Below the pieces are notes generated by a model. The model ran no database searches. It was not told the origin of the DNA and was given only the letters and a program-made list of their open reading frames with translations. The position numbers and the translations under genes are program-made. A stretch of 36,085 nucleotides of DNA from assembly GCF_007988865.1 (NCBI RefSeq), contig NZ_BJUY01000021.1:1-36085 (forward strand). The letters run 5' to 3'. The stretch is from Alkalibacterium kapii. GTDB lineage: Bacteria; Bacillota; Bacilli; Lactobacillales; Carnobacteriaceae_A. Shown one piece after another: positions 1 to 9,423 of the stretch (position 1 is its first letter; each line of letters starts with the position of its first letter).

Positions 1-208
1 ATCTCAACGTCAAAAGTGCTTACTCGAATACCTACTGTCTCGTGAGTTCGACATCTCAACGTCAAAAGTGCTTACTCGAATACCTACTGTCTCGTGAGTT
101 CGACATTTCTGCCTTGAAACTGCTTACTCGCACTTCTAATTCTTCTTGAGCTAGACATTTTACCGCCAAAAGTGCTCACTCACACTCCTGCTACATCGTG
201 AGTTCGAT
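1..208. repeat. 52-bp tandem repeat array, four units
   Basis: Four head-to-tail units of exactly 52 bp: 1-52, 53-104, 105-156 and 157-208. The first two are identical; the third and fourth have diverged but keep register. Each contains a short inverted repeat; in the fourth, ACTCAC (178-183) faces GTGAGT (198-203). The array begins at the window edge, so it may be longer. A 52-bp unit is not a multiple of three, which argues against a repeated protein segment. It lies downstream of tuf, beyond its terminator. Function unknown. Confidence 0.9.
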
Positions 209-290
209 ATTCACTATAAATGGTGGGAACGATGAGCTGCTTTTTAGAAAGAGAGACCATTGATTACAGTTTCAATTTAATATTTTTTTC

Positions 291-443
291 TAATCGATAG
301 GAATTTATTTCAATTCAGGTGAAACTTCATTCGAATAGACTTAATCGAATGAAGCTGGTATGATATAGCGCTCAGTTCCTTTCGAATATCCGTAATCGAT
401 AGGAGTTGCTCTTTAAATAGTAGAAACTCCTTTAGATTAGACA
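291..443. repeat. Degenerate 51-bp repeats with inverted repeats
   Basis: The heptamer TAATCGA occurs at 291, 342 and 393, spaced by exactly 51 bp, and TTCGAATA recurs at a fixed offset in the first two units (330 and 381). Inverted repeats span the unit borders: CTTCATTCGA (325-334) with TCGAATGAAG (345-354), and CCTTTCGA (378-385) with TCGATAGG (396-403, one mismatch). Their centres are 51 bp apart. A 60-codon minus-strand reading frame crosses the array but has no ribosome binding site. The stretch 444-660 shows nothing I can name. Confidence 0.65.
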
Positions 444-663
444 AAATCAATATACTTTTAAAGAGTGATTTGTTGCCCGCAGCGCCCAGCAAGAGCTTAT
501 AAGAATGAACGTAATCGACTGAAAAGTAAAAAGAGACTTAGCTAGCATAACGAGTAGCAAAATACCCGCATTTATTTACTTAGACCTCTTTATTAATAAG
601 CTTTTTCCTTAATGGATCAATGATGTCCAAAACAGAGAGCCAATACTCATTGACTCAGAAACC

Positions 664-696
664 TAAAAAGACTCCAGAAGCGGGCTTCTGGAGTCT
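664..696 (-). terminator. Intrinsic terminator of tuf
   Basis: A perfect 12-bp stem, AGACTCCAGAAG (669-680) against CTTCTGGAGTCT (685-696), with a four-base loop is followed on the minus strand by a short T-run (664-668). It lies about 35 nt beyond the tuf stop codon and should end the str operon transcript. Confidence 0.9.
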
Positions 697-731
697 TCCA
701 ATTTTAAATCAGTTAATGTTTAAAATTTAAA

Positions 732-1916
732 TTATTCGATGATGCTTGTTACAACACCAGCACCAACAGTACGGCCACCTTCACGGATAGTGAATTTAGT
801 TCCGTCTTCAACCGCGATTGGAGCGATCAAAGTAACTGTCATTTCTGTGTTGTCGCCAGGCATAACCATTTCAGTACCTTCTGGTAACTCGATAACACCA
901 GTTACGTCAGTTGTACGGAAGAAGAATTGCGGGCGGTAGTTTGAGAAGAATGGAGTGTGACGTCCACCTTCTTCTTTAGATAGAACATAAACTTCAGCAT
1001 TGAATTTTGTATGTGGTGTGATTGAACCTGGTTTAGCTAAAACTTGTCCACGTTCGATATCGTCACGTGACATACCACGTAACAATGCACCAATGTTGTC
1101 GCCTGCTTCAGCATAGTCAAGTAACTTACGGAACATTTCTACACCAGTAACAGTTGTTTTAGCAGTATCTTTAATACCGATAACTTCAACTTCGTCACCA
1201 ACAGAAACTTGTCCAGACTCTACACGACCAGTTGCAACTGTTCCACGTCCAGTGATTGAGAATACGTCCTCAACTGGCATCATGAATGGACGGTCAGCGT
1301 CACGTTCAGGAGCTGGGATGTAGTTGTCTACTTCTTCCATTAATTCAAGAATTTTTTCTTCGTACTCTTCAACGCCTTCTAGGGCTTTAAGAGCTGATCC
1401 AGCAACAACAGGAATGTCGTCACCTGGGAAGTCGTATTCTGAAAGTAAGTCACGAACTTCCATTTCAACTAGTTCTAGTAACTCTTCATCGTCAACCATA
1501 TCTACTTTGTTCATGAATACAACAATGTAAGGTACGCCAACTTGACGAGAAAGCAGGATGTGCTCACGTGTTTGTGGCATTGGGCCGTCAGCAGCAGAAA
1601 CTACCAAGATAGCTCCGTCCATTTGAGCAGCACCAGTGATCATGTTTTTAACGTAGTCTGCGTGTCCTGGGCAGTCGACGTGTGCATAGTGACGTGTATC
1701 TGTTTCATACTCTACGTGAGAAGTAGAAATTGTGATTCCACGCTCTTTTTCTTCTGCAGCGCCATCGATGCTATCGTAAGCTTGTGCTTGTGCATAACCT
1801 TTCTTAGCAAGAACAGTTGTGATTGCAGCTGTCAAAGTTGTTTTACCATGGTCAACGTGACCAATAGTACCAATGTTCATATGTCGTTTCGAACGGTCGA
1901 ATTTTTCTTTAGCCAT
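732..1916 (-). CDS. tuf: Elongation factor Tu
   Basis: 394-residue GTPase that delivers aminoacyl-tRNA to the ribosomal A site in the cytoplasm. Visible motifs are the P-loop GHVDHGKT (residues 19-26), the switch II DCPGH, and NKVD, followed by the two beta-barrel domains ending in the usual [12 protein letters not shown] segment. The start was set at the second in-frame ATG (1916), which gives the canonical N-terminus [10 protein letters not shown] and lies 11 nt after AAGGAGG; the first ATG (1925) is only 2 nt from it. It is the last gene of the str cluster, has its own strong promoter about 80 nt upstream, and ends in a terminator. Confidence 0.99.
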   Translation of the reverse strand: MAKEKFDRSKRHMNIGTIGHVDHGKTTLTAAITTVLAKKGYAQAQAYDSIDGAAEEKERGITISTSHVEYETDTRHYAHVDCPGHADYVKNMITGAAQMDGAILVVSAADGPMPQTREHILLSRQVGVPYIVVFMNKVDMVDDEELLELVEMEVRDLLSEYDFPGDDIPVVAGSALKALEGVEEYEEKILELMEEVDNYIPAPERDADRPFMMPVEDVFSITGRGTVATGRVESGQVSVGDEVEVIGIKDTAKTTVTGVEMFRKLLDYAEAGDNIGALLRGMSRDDIERGQVLAKPGSITPHTKFNAEVYVLSKEEGGRHTPFFSNYRPQFFFRTTDVTGVIELPEGTEMVMPGDNTEMTVTLIAPIAVEDGTKFTIREGGRTVGAGVVTSIIE

Positions 1917-1995
1917 TTTAAACATTTCCTCCTTAGGGTTTTGTTCTAATTTTTTAAAATAGAGAGAGAATTTCTCTTCTTATTTTTACTCATTC

Positions 1996-2024
1996 ATTAT
2001 ACCTATAGCCCGGTATAAAATCAA
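1996..2024 (-). promoter_or_regulatory. Promoter of tuf
   Basis: On the minus strand TTGATT (2019-2024), a 17-bp spacer and a perfect TATAAT (1996-2001). It sits between fusA and tuf and allows tuf to be made in excess over fusA. Confidence 0.8.
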
Positions 2025-2102
2025 TTTATATAGTAGAAACACTCTCACACATTGATCAATATGACCAAACGATGTGAGCTCAGCCTAAAAAATTACATTG
2101 AT

Positions 2103-4190
2103 TTAGACTTCTCCACCATTTTTCTTGATGATTTCTTCAGCAATGCTCTTAGGTACTTGATCGTAGTGATCAAACTGCATTGTGAATGTTCCGCGTCCTT
2201 GTGTCGCAGAACGTAGAGCTGTTGCGTAACCAAACATCTCTGATAAAGGAATGAATCCTTTAACGATCGTTGTGTTACCGCGTTGAGTTGATCCTTCGAT
2301 ATTTCCTCGACGTGCTGAGATATGACCCATGATATCACCCATGTAATCTTCAGGGACTGTTACTTCAACAGCCATTAAAGGTTCAAGGATAACGGCACCG
2401 GCTTTTTTAGCAGCATTTTTAAGTGCCATTGATGCAGCAACTTTAAACGCCGTCTCGTTCGAGTCGACATCGTGGTAAGAACCATCATAGAGTTTAGCTT
2501 TAACGTCAACTAAAGGATAGCCTGCTAATACACCATTTTCAAGTGATGCTTCAAGACCAGCTTTAACTGCAGGGATATATTCACGAGGAACGACCCCACC
2601 GACGATAGCATCTTCAAACTCAAAGCCTGCCCCTTCTTCATTCGGTTCGAATTCGATCCATACGTGTCCGTATTGACCTTTACCACCGGACTGACGAACG
2701 AACTTACCTTCAGCTTCCACTTTTTTCGTGAATGTTTCACGGTAAGAAACTTGAGGCGCTCCAACGTTAGCTTCAACTTTAAATTCACGTTTCAAACGGT
2801 CAACGATGATGTCCAGGTGCAATTCACCCATACCGGCAATGATGACTTCGCCTGTTTCGTGATCTGTTTCAGCACGGAAAGTTGGATCTTCTTCAGCTAG
2901 TTTTTGAAGAGCCAGACCCATTTTATCTTGGTCAGCTTTAGATTTTGGTTCGATCGCAACTTGGATAACTGGTTCTGGGAATTCCATTGATTCCAAGATA
3001 ACTGGTGTATCCAGGTCACATAAAGTATCACCTGTGGAGGTGTTTTTCAATCCAACTGCAGCGGCGATATCTCCAGAGAATACTTCAGAAATTTCCTGAC
3101 GTGAGTTTGCGTGCATCTGTAAGATACGACCAACACGTTCACGTGAGTCTTTTGTAGCGTTCAAGATGTAAGAACCGGATTCCAACGTACCAGAGTATGA
3201 ACGGAAGAAAGTCAAACGACCAACATAAGGGTCTGTCATAACTTTAAAGGCTAAAGCTGCAAATGGTTGATCATCGCCAGCTTCAACTTTTATTTCAGCT
3301 TCCGGATTATTCTGTTCATGTCCAACGATTGCTCGAACATCAAGCGGAGAAGGTAGATAGTCAACAACTGCGTCAAGCAGCAATTGAACACCTTTGTTTT
3401 TGAAAGCTGATCCAACAAGGACTGGGTAGAATTCTACGCTAAGCGTTGCTTTACGGATACCATCTTTCAACTGTTCAGCAGAAATCTCTTCACCTTCAAG
3501 GTATTGCATCATGAGATCTTCATCCATTTCAGCAACAGCTTCAACAAGTTTTGTGTGCCATTCTTCAGCTAGTTCACGGTAGTCTTCAGGAATTTCAACG
3601 ATTTCCGTTTCAGTTCCCAAGTCGTTACCATACATAACAGCATTCATGTGTACCAGATCGATGACACCTTCGAAGTTATCTTCAGCACCGATCGGCAGTT
3701 GGATAGGATGTGCGTTGGCTTGCAGACGGTCATGCAATGTTGCATTCGCATGCAGGAAGTCTGCTCCAAGTTTATCCATTTTGTTTACAAATACAACACG
3801 GGGAACGCCGTAAGTTGTTGCCTGACGCCATACCGTTTCAGTTTGTGGTTCTACACCTGACTGAGCGTCAAGTACAGCCACAGCACCATCAAGGACTCGG
3901 AGTGAACGTTCAACTTCAACTGTGAAGTCTACGTGTCCAGGAGTATCGATGATGTTTACGCGGTGGTCATTCCATTGAGCTGTTGTAGCAGCTGACGTGA
4001 TGGTGATTCCACGTTCTTGTTCTTGCTCCATCCAGTCCATTTGTGACGCACCTTCGTGAGTTTCACCAATTTTATGGATTCGGCCAGTGTAATAAAGGAT
4101 ACGCTCGGTCGTTGTTGTTTTACCAGCATCGATATGCGCCATGATTCCGATATTACGTGTTTGCTTTAGAGGAAATTGTCTCTTGGCCAC
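2103..4190 (-). CDS. fusA: Elongation factor G
   Basis: 695-residue translocase GTPase that moves tRNA and mRNA after peptide transfer and helps split ribosomes. The P-loop AHIDAGKT is at residues 18-25, followed by the RGITI switch I motif, DTPGHVDFT and NKMDKLGAD; domains II to V follow at normal length. The start is GTG at 4190, giving MAKRQFPL, with AGAGAGGTG upstream; an ATG just upstream is in another frame. It is cotranscribed with rpsG (114-nt gap). A hairpin without a clear T-run (CTCACA against TGTGTGAG, about 2043-2081) follows the stop. No fusidic-acid-type anomaly stood out by eye. Confidence 0.99.
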   Translation of the reverse strand: MAKRQFPLKQTRNIGIMAHIDAGKTTTTERILYYTGRIHKIGETHEGASQMDWMEQEQERGITITSAATTAQWNDHRVNIIDTPGHVDFTVEVERSLRVLDGAVAVLDAQSGVEPQTETVWRQATTYGVPRVVFVNKMDKLGADFLHANATLHDRLQANAHPIQLPIGAEDNFEGVIDLVHMNAVMYGNDLGTETEIVEIPEDYRELAEEWHTKLVEAVAEMDEDLMMQYLEGEEISAEQLKDGIRKATLSVEFYPVLVGSAFKNKGVQLLLDAVVDYLPSPLDVRAIVGHEQNNPEAEIKVEAGDDQPFAALAFKVMTDPYVGRLTFFRSYSGTLESGSYILNATKDSRERVGRILQMHANSRQEISEVFSGDIAAAVGLKNTSTGDTLCDLDTPVILESMEFPEPVIQVAIEPKSKADQDKMGLALQKLAEEDPTFRAETDHETGEVIIAGMGELHLDIIVDRLKREFKVEANVGAPQVSYRETFTKKVEAEGKFVRQSGGKGQYGHVWIEFEPNEEGAGFEFEDAIVGGVVPREYIPAVKAGLEASLENGVLAGYPLVDVKAKLYDGSYHDVDSNETAFKVAASMALKNAAKKAGAVILEPLMAVEVTVPEDYMGDIMGHISARRGNIEGSTQRGNTTIVKGFIPLSEMFGYATALRSATQGRGTFTMQFDHYDQVPKSIAEEIIKKNGGEV

Positions 4191-4304
4191 TAATCATTAC
4201 ACCTCTCTTAAATAAATTCACTTCATAATTTCTTATAAAGACGGATATTGTTTCAAATAGTGATCATTGACGGACTCTTATAAAAAGAGCCAGTTTCGAT
4301 CATC

Positions 4305-4775
4305 TTACCAGCGGTAGTGGGCAAATGCTTTGTTCGCTTCTGCCATACGGTGGACTTCTTCACGTTTACGAACAGCAGCACCAGTATTGTTGGCTGCATC
4401 CATAACTTCTTTAGCTAAGCGGTCGACCATGGTGTTTTCACCACGTAGACGAGCATAATTAACTAACCAGCGCAACGCTAATGTTGTACGACGCTCTGGA
4501 CGTACTTCAACAGGTACTTGGTAGTTAGAACCCCCTACACGACGAGCTTTAACTTCTAATACAGGCATGATGTTCTTAAGTGCTTGTTCAAACACTTCGA
4601 TTGGATCATTACCTGTTTGTTCTTTAATCTGATCAAATGCATCATACAAAATCGAAGATGCTTTTCCACGTTTACCATCAACCATCAAACGGTTGATCAA
4701 ACGTGAGACCAATTTACTATTGTACATTGGATCTGGCAACACATCACGTTTTGCAACAGGACCTTTACGAGGCAT
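4305..4775 (-). CDS. rpsG: 30S ribosomal protein S7
   Basis: 156-residue protein (normal length) that nucleates assembly of the 30S head and contacts E-site tRNA. The N-terminus [16 protein letters not shown] and the central segment [17 protein letters not shown] are highly conserved in S7. The ATG at 4775 follows a GGAGG. Second gene of rpsL-rpsG-fusA. Directly after the stop a short hairpin (GGCTCTT against AAGAGTCC, about 4273-4292) without a T-run could protect the 3' end of this segment of the message. Confidence 0.99.
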   Translation of the reverse strand: MPRKGPVAKRDVLPDPMYNSKLVSRLINRLMVDGKRGKASSILYDAFDQIKEQTGNDPIEVFEQALKNIMPVLEVKARRVGGSNYQVPVEVRPERRTTLALRWLVNYARLRGENTMVDRLAKEVMDAANNTGAAVRKREEVHRMAEANKAFAHYRW

Positions 4776-4913
4776 TCAAATTCCTCCTTTCGAGAGATAA
4801 TCGTTTCATATTTTTATTATATTATAATCCAGTTTCATTCGGCCATTCACTGCTCCACTAGCTTTTAATCACTAATGTCGCGTTGAATTCAACGCCTCAC
4901 GCCACTTTTTACA

Positions 4914-5324
4914 TTACTTAGGACGCTTGGTTCCGTATTTAGAACGGCTTTGCTTACGGTCAGTAACTCCGGCAGTGTCAAGCGCTCCACGAACGATGTG
5001 GTAACGTACACCCGGCAAGTCTTTTACTCGACCGCCACGGATAAGTACAACACTGTGTTCTTGCAGGTTGTGTCCTTCTCCTGGAATGTATGCAGTAACT
5101 TCAATCATGTTAGACAAACGTACACGTGCATATTTACGTAACGCTGAGTTAGGTTTTTTAGGTGTCATTGTTCCAACACGCGTACATACACCACGTTTTT
5201 GAGGAGAATATACCGTTGTCTGTTTACGTTTTTGAGTATTGTAACCTTTGTTCAAAGCTGGTGACTCAGATTTACTCATTTTTGATTTACGAGGCTTACG
5301 TATCAGTTGATTCATTGTAGGCAT
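4914..5324 (-). CDS. rpsL: 30S ribosomal protein S12
   Basis: 136-residue decoding-centre protein of the 30S subunit. The conserved loops [11 protein letters not shown] and [13 protein letters not shown] are present with lysines at the two classical streptomycin-resistance positions, so the sequence looks drug-sensitive. A small lineage variation is ALRKYARV where most bacteria have ALRKVARV. The ATG at 5324 has GGGAGGA upstream. It is the first gene of the str operon and is preceded by its own promoter and a leader of about 230 nt with long-range inverted repeats; the L7Ae-like gene ybxF that precedes it in Bacillus is absent. Confidence 0.99.
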   Translation of the reverse strand: MPTMNQLIRKPRKSKMSKSESPALNKGYNTQKRKQTTVYSPQKRGVCTRVGTMTPKKPNSALRKYARVRLSNMIEVTAYIPGEGHNLQEHSVVLIRGGRVKDLPGVRYHIVRGALDTAGVTDRKQSRSKYGTKRPK

Positions 5325-5386
5325 TTCATGTGTCCTCCCTTCATTTGTAATCTTTTTCCTTGTGCATTTCTAGACCCACACATCCA

Positions 5387-5486
5387 GGTGGTTCATGTTG
5401 AAGTAAAAAGAAGGTTCGCATTCATTATGCGAATGACAAATTTTTACATAAACCTGGATATACGGCTTTTTTTGGCTAATGTGTGT
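5387..5486 (-). promoter_or_regulatory. Structured leader of the rpsL operon
   Basis: Nested inverted repeats: ATCCAGGT (5392-5399) pairs with ACCTGGAT (5452-5459), enclosing a hairpin TTCGCAT (5415-5421) with ATGCGAA (5427-5433). CACACAT just outside on one side could pair with ATGTGTG near 5480-5486 on the other. All of this lies between the promoter and rpsL. Whether it is an autoregulatory site for S12 or S7, or an RNA-stability element, cannot be decided from sequence. It accounts for most of the 340-bp gap between rpoC and rpsL. Confidence 0.5.
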
Positions 5487-5561
5487 CAGTCAGAACGACT
5501 GTTAAATCTCATAAACTAGATGATTACTAGACAGGAATCTGTACACAAAAGCACCTATAGC

Positions 5562-5590
5562 ATAATATCACGAGTAGTTTTTATAGTCAA
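5562..5590 (-). promoter_or_regulatory. Promoter of the rpsL-rpsG-fusA operon
   Basis: TTGACT (5585-5590), 17-bp spacer, TATTAT (5562-5567) on the minus strand, directly after the probable rpoC terminator. Predicted start of transcription is near 5555. Confidence 0.75.
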
Positions 5591-5605
5591 CACTATACTT
5601 GATTT

Positions 5606-5654
5606 TTTTAAAAAACGCATAGAAGAGAGAGCAGCAAACGCTGCCCTGTTCTTC
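5606..5654 (-). terminator. Probable terminator of rpoC
   Basis: Just beyond the rpoC stop, an imperfect stem with core GCAGC (5631-5635) against GCTGC (5640-5644) and further pairing outward is followed on the minus strand by a T-rich run around 5606-5614. The T-run is several bases from the stem, so efficiency may be partial. Confidence 0.5.
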
Positions 5655-5666
5655 CTTTTGCTATTT

Positions 5667-8600
5667 TTATGATTCTGTATCTTCTGTCTGATTTTTTTCA
5701 TCATTGATGCTGTATACATTTTCGCTGACGACGCCTACTTTTTTAGGTTCCATGTCATTATAGACTTTCATGCCTGTTCCGGCTGGAATAGACTTCCCAA
5801 TAATAACATTTTCTTTCAATCCAATTAATGGATCATTTTTCCCTCTGATCGCGGCATCTGTCAGAACACGTGTGGTCTCCTGGAAGGAAGCAGCTGACAA
5901 GAAACTGTTGGTTTCAAGCGATGCTTTCGTGATTCCCAGCAGTACTGGACGTGCTGTTGCCGGATTGCCTCCAGACAACAGAGTATCTTTGTTGGCTTGC
6001 TTGAAGTCGTCGATATCAATAAGGCTGCCTGGCAGAATACTTGTATCACCTGGATCAAGTACACGAACTTTCTGCAGCATTTGACGCACCATTACTTCAA
6101 TATGCTTATCGCCGATTTCCACCCCTTGTGAGCGGTAGGCGTACTGCACTTCTTTAAGAAGATAGTTTTGAAGTTTGATGACATCACTGACTGCCAGAAG
6201 TTGTTTCGGATCGATCGACCCTTCGTTAAAGGCATCCCCACGCTCAACGAAACTTCCTTCTTCAACACGCATGCGTGCATTGATCGGAAGTGTGTAGGTG
6301 CGTGTGTCGGTTGCCCCTTTAACAGTGACTTCTTTTATTCTTTCGCCCGGTTTTTCATCTATACCAATGACTTCCCCTGTTACTTCAGTGATAACAGCTT
6401 GCCCTTTAGGATGTCTGGCTTCAAATATTTCCTGAACACGTGGCAGACCCTGTGTGATATCGTCTCCCGCTACCCCACCTGTATGGAACGTACGCATGGT
6501 CAGCTGAGTACCAGGTTCACCGATAGATTGCGCTGCAATCGTACCGACCGCTTCGCCGACCTCGACTTCACGGCCTGTCGCCAAGTTGCGGCCATAACAT
6601 TTCTTACATACCCCATGTTCAGCATTACATGTAAAGGCAGATCGGATCGTTACTTCCTCGATACCTGAATCTACAATTACTTTGGCCAAGTCTTCAGTGA
6701 TCAATTCGTTTTCAGAAACGATGATTTCTTTTGTTTCTGGATGTTTAACTGTTTTACGTGCATATCTTCCAATAATACGTTCTTCTAAAGGTTCGATGAC
6801 GTCGTTATTGTCTTCGATAGCTCGAACGAGTAGTCCGCGTTTTGTTCCACAATCTTCATTTCGGATAATGACGTCTTGAGCCACATCAACCAAACGACGA
6901 GTCAAGTATCCCGAGTCAGCTGTCTTGAGCGCCGTATCCGTCATTCCTTTACGGGCACCGTGAGTCGAGATAAACATTTCCAGAACTGACAGTCCTTCAC
7001 GGAAGTTTGAAGTGATCGGCAACTCCATGATTCGTCCACTTGGTGCAGCCATTAACCCACGCATACCTGCCAGCTGGGTAAAGTTTGAGATGTTACCACG
7101 TGCACCTGAGTCACTCATCATAAAGATATTGTTGTGACTATCTAAAGAATTCATCAAGTGATTCTGGATAGTGTCTTTGGTCTTCGTCCAGACTTCAATA
7201 ACTGCCGTATAACGTTCTTCTTCTGTTATAAGACCACGGCGGTGGGACGCATTGATTCGGTCGACTTGCTTATGAGCTTCGTTAAGAATCTGTTCTTTCT
7301 CATCAAGATTGGATATGTCTGAAATCCCAACAGTGATCCCTGATTTCGTCGAGTACTTATAGCCCAGATTTTTCATCTTATCAAGCATTTTAGACGTTTC
7401 TGTCACCTGATATCGTTTAAATACTTCGGCAATGATATTCCCCAAGTTTTTCTTTTTGAACGGTTCGACAAGTAGCATCTCGCTGATATGTTTTTTGATA
7501 TCTGTACCATATGAAACGAAATATTTATCCGGTGTCTGTTTTTCCAGATTCACTTGAGTCGGCTCATTAAGATACGGAAATTCTTCCGGCATGATTTCGT
7601 TGAAAATCAGTTTTCCGACAGTAGTGATCAGGAATCGCTCCTGCTGCTCTTTAGTAAATGGTTTATGCGGCAAGGACGATGCGTGTACAGCTACGCGTGA
7701 ATGCAAGTGTACATAGCCCGTCTGGTAAGCCTGAATCGCTTCAGCAGTACTTGAAAAGACCATGCCTTCGCCGATTTTCCCTTCTACTTCCATCGTCAGG
7801 TAATAGTTACCTAAAACCATATCCTGTGAAGGGGTTACGACAGGTTTACCATCTTTAGGATTCAAGATGTTTTGTGCACCAAGCATCAAAATACGTGCTT
7901 CTGCTTGGGCTTCATCACTTAAAGGTACGTGAACCGCCATCTGGTCCCCGTCAAAGTCCGCATTGTAGGCTTCACAGACTAACGGGTGCAGTCTGATCGC
8001 TTTACCTTCGACTAAGATCGGCTCGAATGCCTGGATCCCGAGTCTGTGCAATGTAGGTGCACGGTTAAGAAGGACAGGGTGTTCGCGGATGACATCTTCT
8101 AGAACTGCCCAGACTTCTTCGTCCATACGTTCCACTTTACGTTTAGCGTTTTTAATGTTGTTGGCTATTTCTCTTGCTACCAGTTCTCGCATGACAAAAG
8201 GCTTGAACAGTTCGATCGCCATTTCTTTAGGCAGGCCACACTGATACATTTTAAGTGTCGGACCAACAACGATAACGGAACGACCGGAATAGTCGACACG
8301 TTTACCGAGCAAGTTCTGACGGAAACGTCCTTGTTTCCCTTTAAGCATGTGCGAAAGTGACTTAAGCGGACGGTTACCCGGTCCAGTTACAGCACGACCA
8401 CGACGCCCATTGTCCACCAAGGCATCAACAGCTTCCTGAAGCATGCGTTTTTCATTCTGAACAATAATATGTGGCGCGTTCAAGTCCAGCAAACGTTTCA
8501 AACGATTATTACGGTTGATAACGCGACGGTACAGGTCATTTAAATCACTTGTGGCAAAACGTCCACCTTCCAGTTGAACCATTGGTCGAAGTTCTGGAGG

Positions 8601-9302
8601 AATGATCGGCACGACATCCATGACCATCCAGGTTGGATCGTTACCTGAATTTCTGAATGCCTCTAAAATGTCTAAACGACGAATAGCGCGGGTACGCTTT
8701 TGACCCGTTGCTGTTTGAAGCAGTTCCTTAAGTTCATTGACTTCTTCCAGCAAGTCAACAGTGCCCAGTAGTGATTTAATTGCTTCTGCGCCAATGTCAG
8801 CCTGGAATTTATTTCCGTACTGTGCACGACGCTCACGGTATTCTCTTTCAGTCATCAATTGTTTTTTCTCTAGTGGTGTGTCACCCGGATCAATGACCAC
8901 GTAAGAAGCAAAATAGATGATTTCTTCTAAAGCACGTGGAGACATATCCAAAATGAGTCCCATTCGGCTTGGTATGCCTTTGAAATACCAAATATGTGTG
9001 ACTGGTGCTGCAAGTTCCAAGTGACCCATACGTTCACGACGAACTTTGGATTTGGTTACTTCCACGCCGCATCGGTCACAGACGATACCTTTATAGTGAA
9101 CACGTTTGTACTTTCCACACGCACATTCGTAGTCTTTGGATGGTCCGAATATTCTTTCACAGAATAAGCCATCTTTTTCCGGTTTCAGTGTTCGATAATT
9201 GATTGTTTCCGGTTTTTTAACTTCTCCGTAAGACCAACTGCGGATCTTATCAGGTGAAGCCAGTCCGATCTGAATACTTTCAAATTTATTTACATCGATC
9301 AA
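5667..9302 (-). CDS. rpoC: RNA polymerase beta' subunit
   Basis: 1211-residue catalytic subunit of RNA polymerase. The N-terminal zinc site is C60, C62, C75 and C78; the magnesium-binding NADFDGDQ motif lies near residue 450; the second zinc site uses a cysteine in EDCGTKRG and the cluster [11 protein letters not shown]. The start is TTG at 9302, giving [10 protein letters not shown], with GGGAGG 8 nt upstream; no in-frame ATG fits better. The gap to rpoB is 121 bp with no evident terminator, so the two are cotranscribed. Length and ending are normal for Lactobacillales. Confidence 0.99.
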   Translation of the reverse strand: MIDVNKFESIQIGLASPDKIRSWSYGEVKKPETINYRTLKPEKDGLFCERIFGPSKDYECACGKYKRVHYKGIVCDRCGVEVTKSKVRRERMGHLELAAPVTHIWYFKGIPSRMGLILDMSPRALEEIIYFASYVVIDPGDTPLEKKQLMTEREYRERRAQYGNKFQADIGAEAIKSLLGTVDLLEEVNELKELLQTATGQKRTRAIRRLDILEAFRNSGNDPTWMVMDVVPIIPPELRPMVQLEGGRFATSDLNDLYRRVINRNNRLKRLLDLNAPHIIVQNEKRMLQEAVDALVDNGRRGRAVTGPGNRPLKSLSHMLKGKQGRFRQNLLGKRVDYSGRSVIVVGPTLKMYQCGLPKEMAIELFKPFVMRELVAREIANNIKNAKRKVERMDEEVWAVLEDVIREHPVLLNRAPTLHRLGIQAFEPILVEGKAIRLHPLVCEAYNADFDGDQMAVHVPLSDEAQAEARILMLGAQNILNPKDGKPVVTPSQDMVLGNYYLTMEVEGKIGEGMVFSSTAEAIQAYQTGYVHLHSRVAVHASSLPHKPFTKEQQERFLITTVGKLIFNEIMPEEFPYLNEPTQVNLEKQTPDKYFVSYGTDIKKHISEMLLVEPFKKKNLGNIIAEVFKRYQVTETSKMLDKMKNLGYKYSTKSGITVGISDISNLDEKEQILNEAHKQVDRINASHRRGLITEEERYTAVIEVWTKTKDTIQNHLMNSLDSHNNIFMMSDSGARGNISNFTQLAGMRGLMAAPSGRIMELPITSNFREGLSVLEMFISTHGARKGMTDTALKTADSGYLTRRLVDVAQDVIIRNEDCGTKRGLLVRAIEDNNDVIEPLEERIIGRYARKTVKHPETKEIIVSENELITEDLAKVIVDSGIEEVTIRSAFTCNAEHGVCKKCYGRNLATGREVEVGEAVGTIAAQSIGEPGTQLTMRTFHTGGVAGDDITQGLPRVQEIFEARHPKGQAVITEVTGEVIGIDEKPGERIKEVTVKGATDTRTYTLPINARMRVEEGSFVERGDAFNEGSIDPKQLLAVSDVIKLQNYLLKEVQYAYRSQGVEIGDKHIEVMVRQMLQKVRVLDPGDTSILPGSLIDIDDFKQANKDTLLSGGNPATARPVLLGITKASLETNSFLSAASFQETTRVLTDAAIRGKNDPLIGLKENVIIGKSIPAGTGMKVYNDMEPKKVGVVSENVYSINDEKNQTEDTES

Positions 9303-9423
9303 AGGGGCTACCTCCCTTTAGTAGATTATGAAGCTGCCCTATTGCTTCACGTGTCTATTACTCTTATATATGAGGGTTACGGAGAGCCGATACGCTACCG
9401 GACTCTCCTTCACCTTCACTGAC

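Noticed and set aside
1-208. CRISPR array
   Set aside because: Whole 52-bp units repeat without unique spacers and no cas genes are present.
310-492. 60-codon minus-strand frame with weak 17-residue periodicity
   Set aside because: It is the translation of the 51-bp degenerate repeat, has no ribosome binding site, and the periodicity follows from the DNA repeat.
4914-5324. Streptomycin resistance change in rpsL
   Set aside because: Both critical lysines are present; the Val to Tyr difference in ALRKYARV is away from them and looks lineage-specific.
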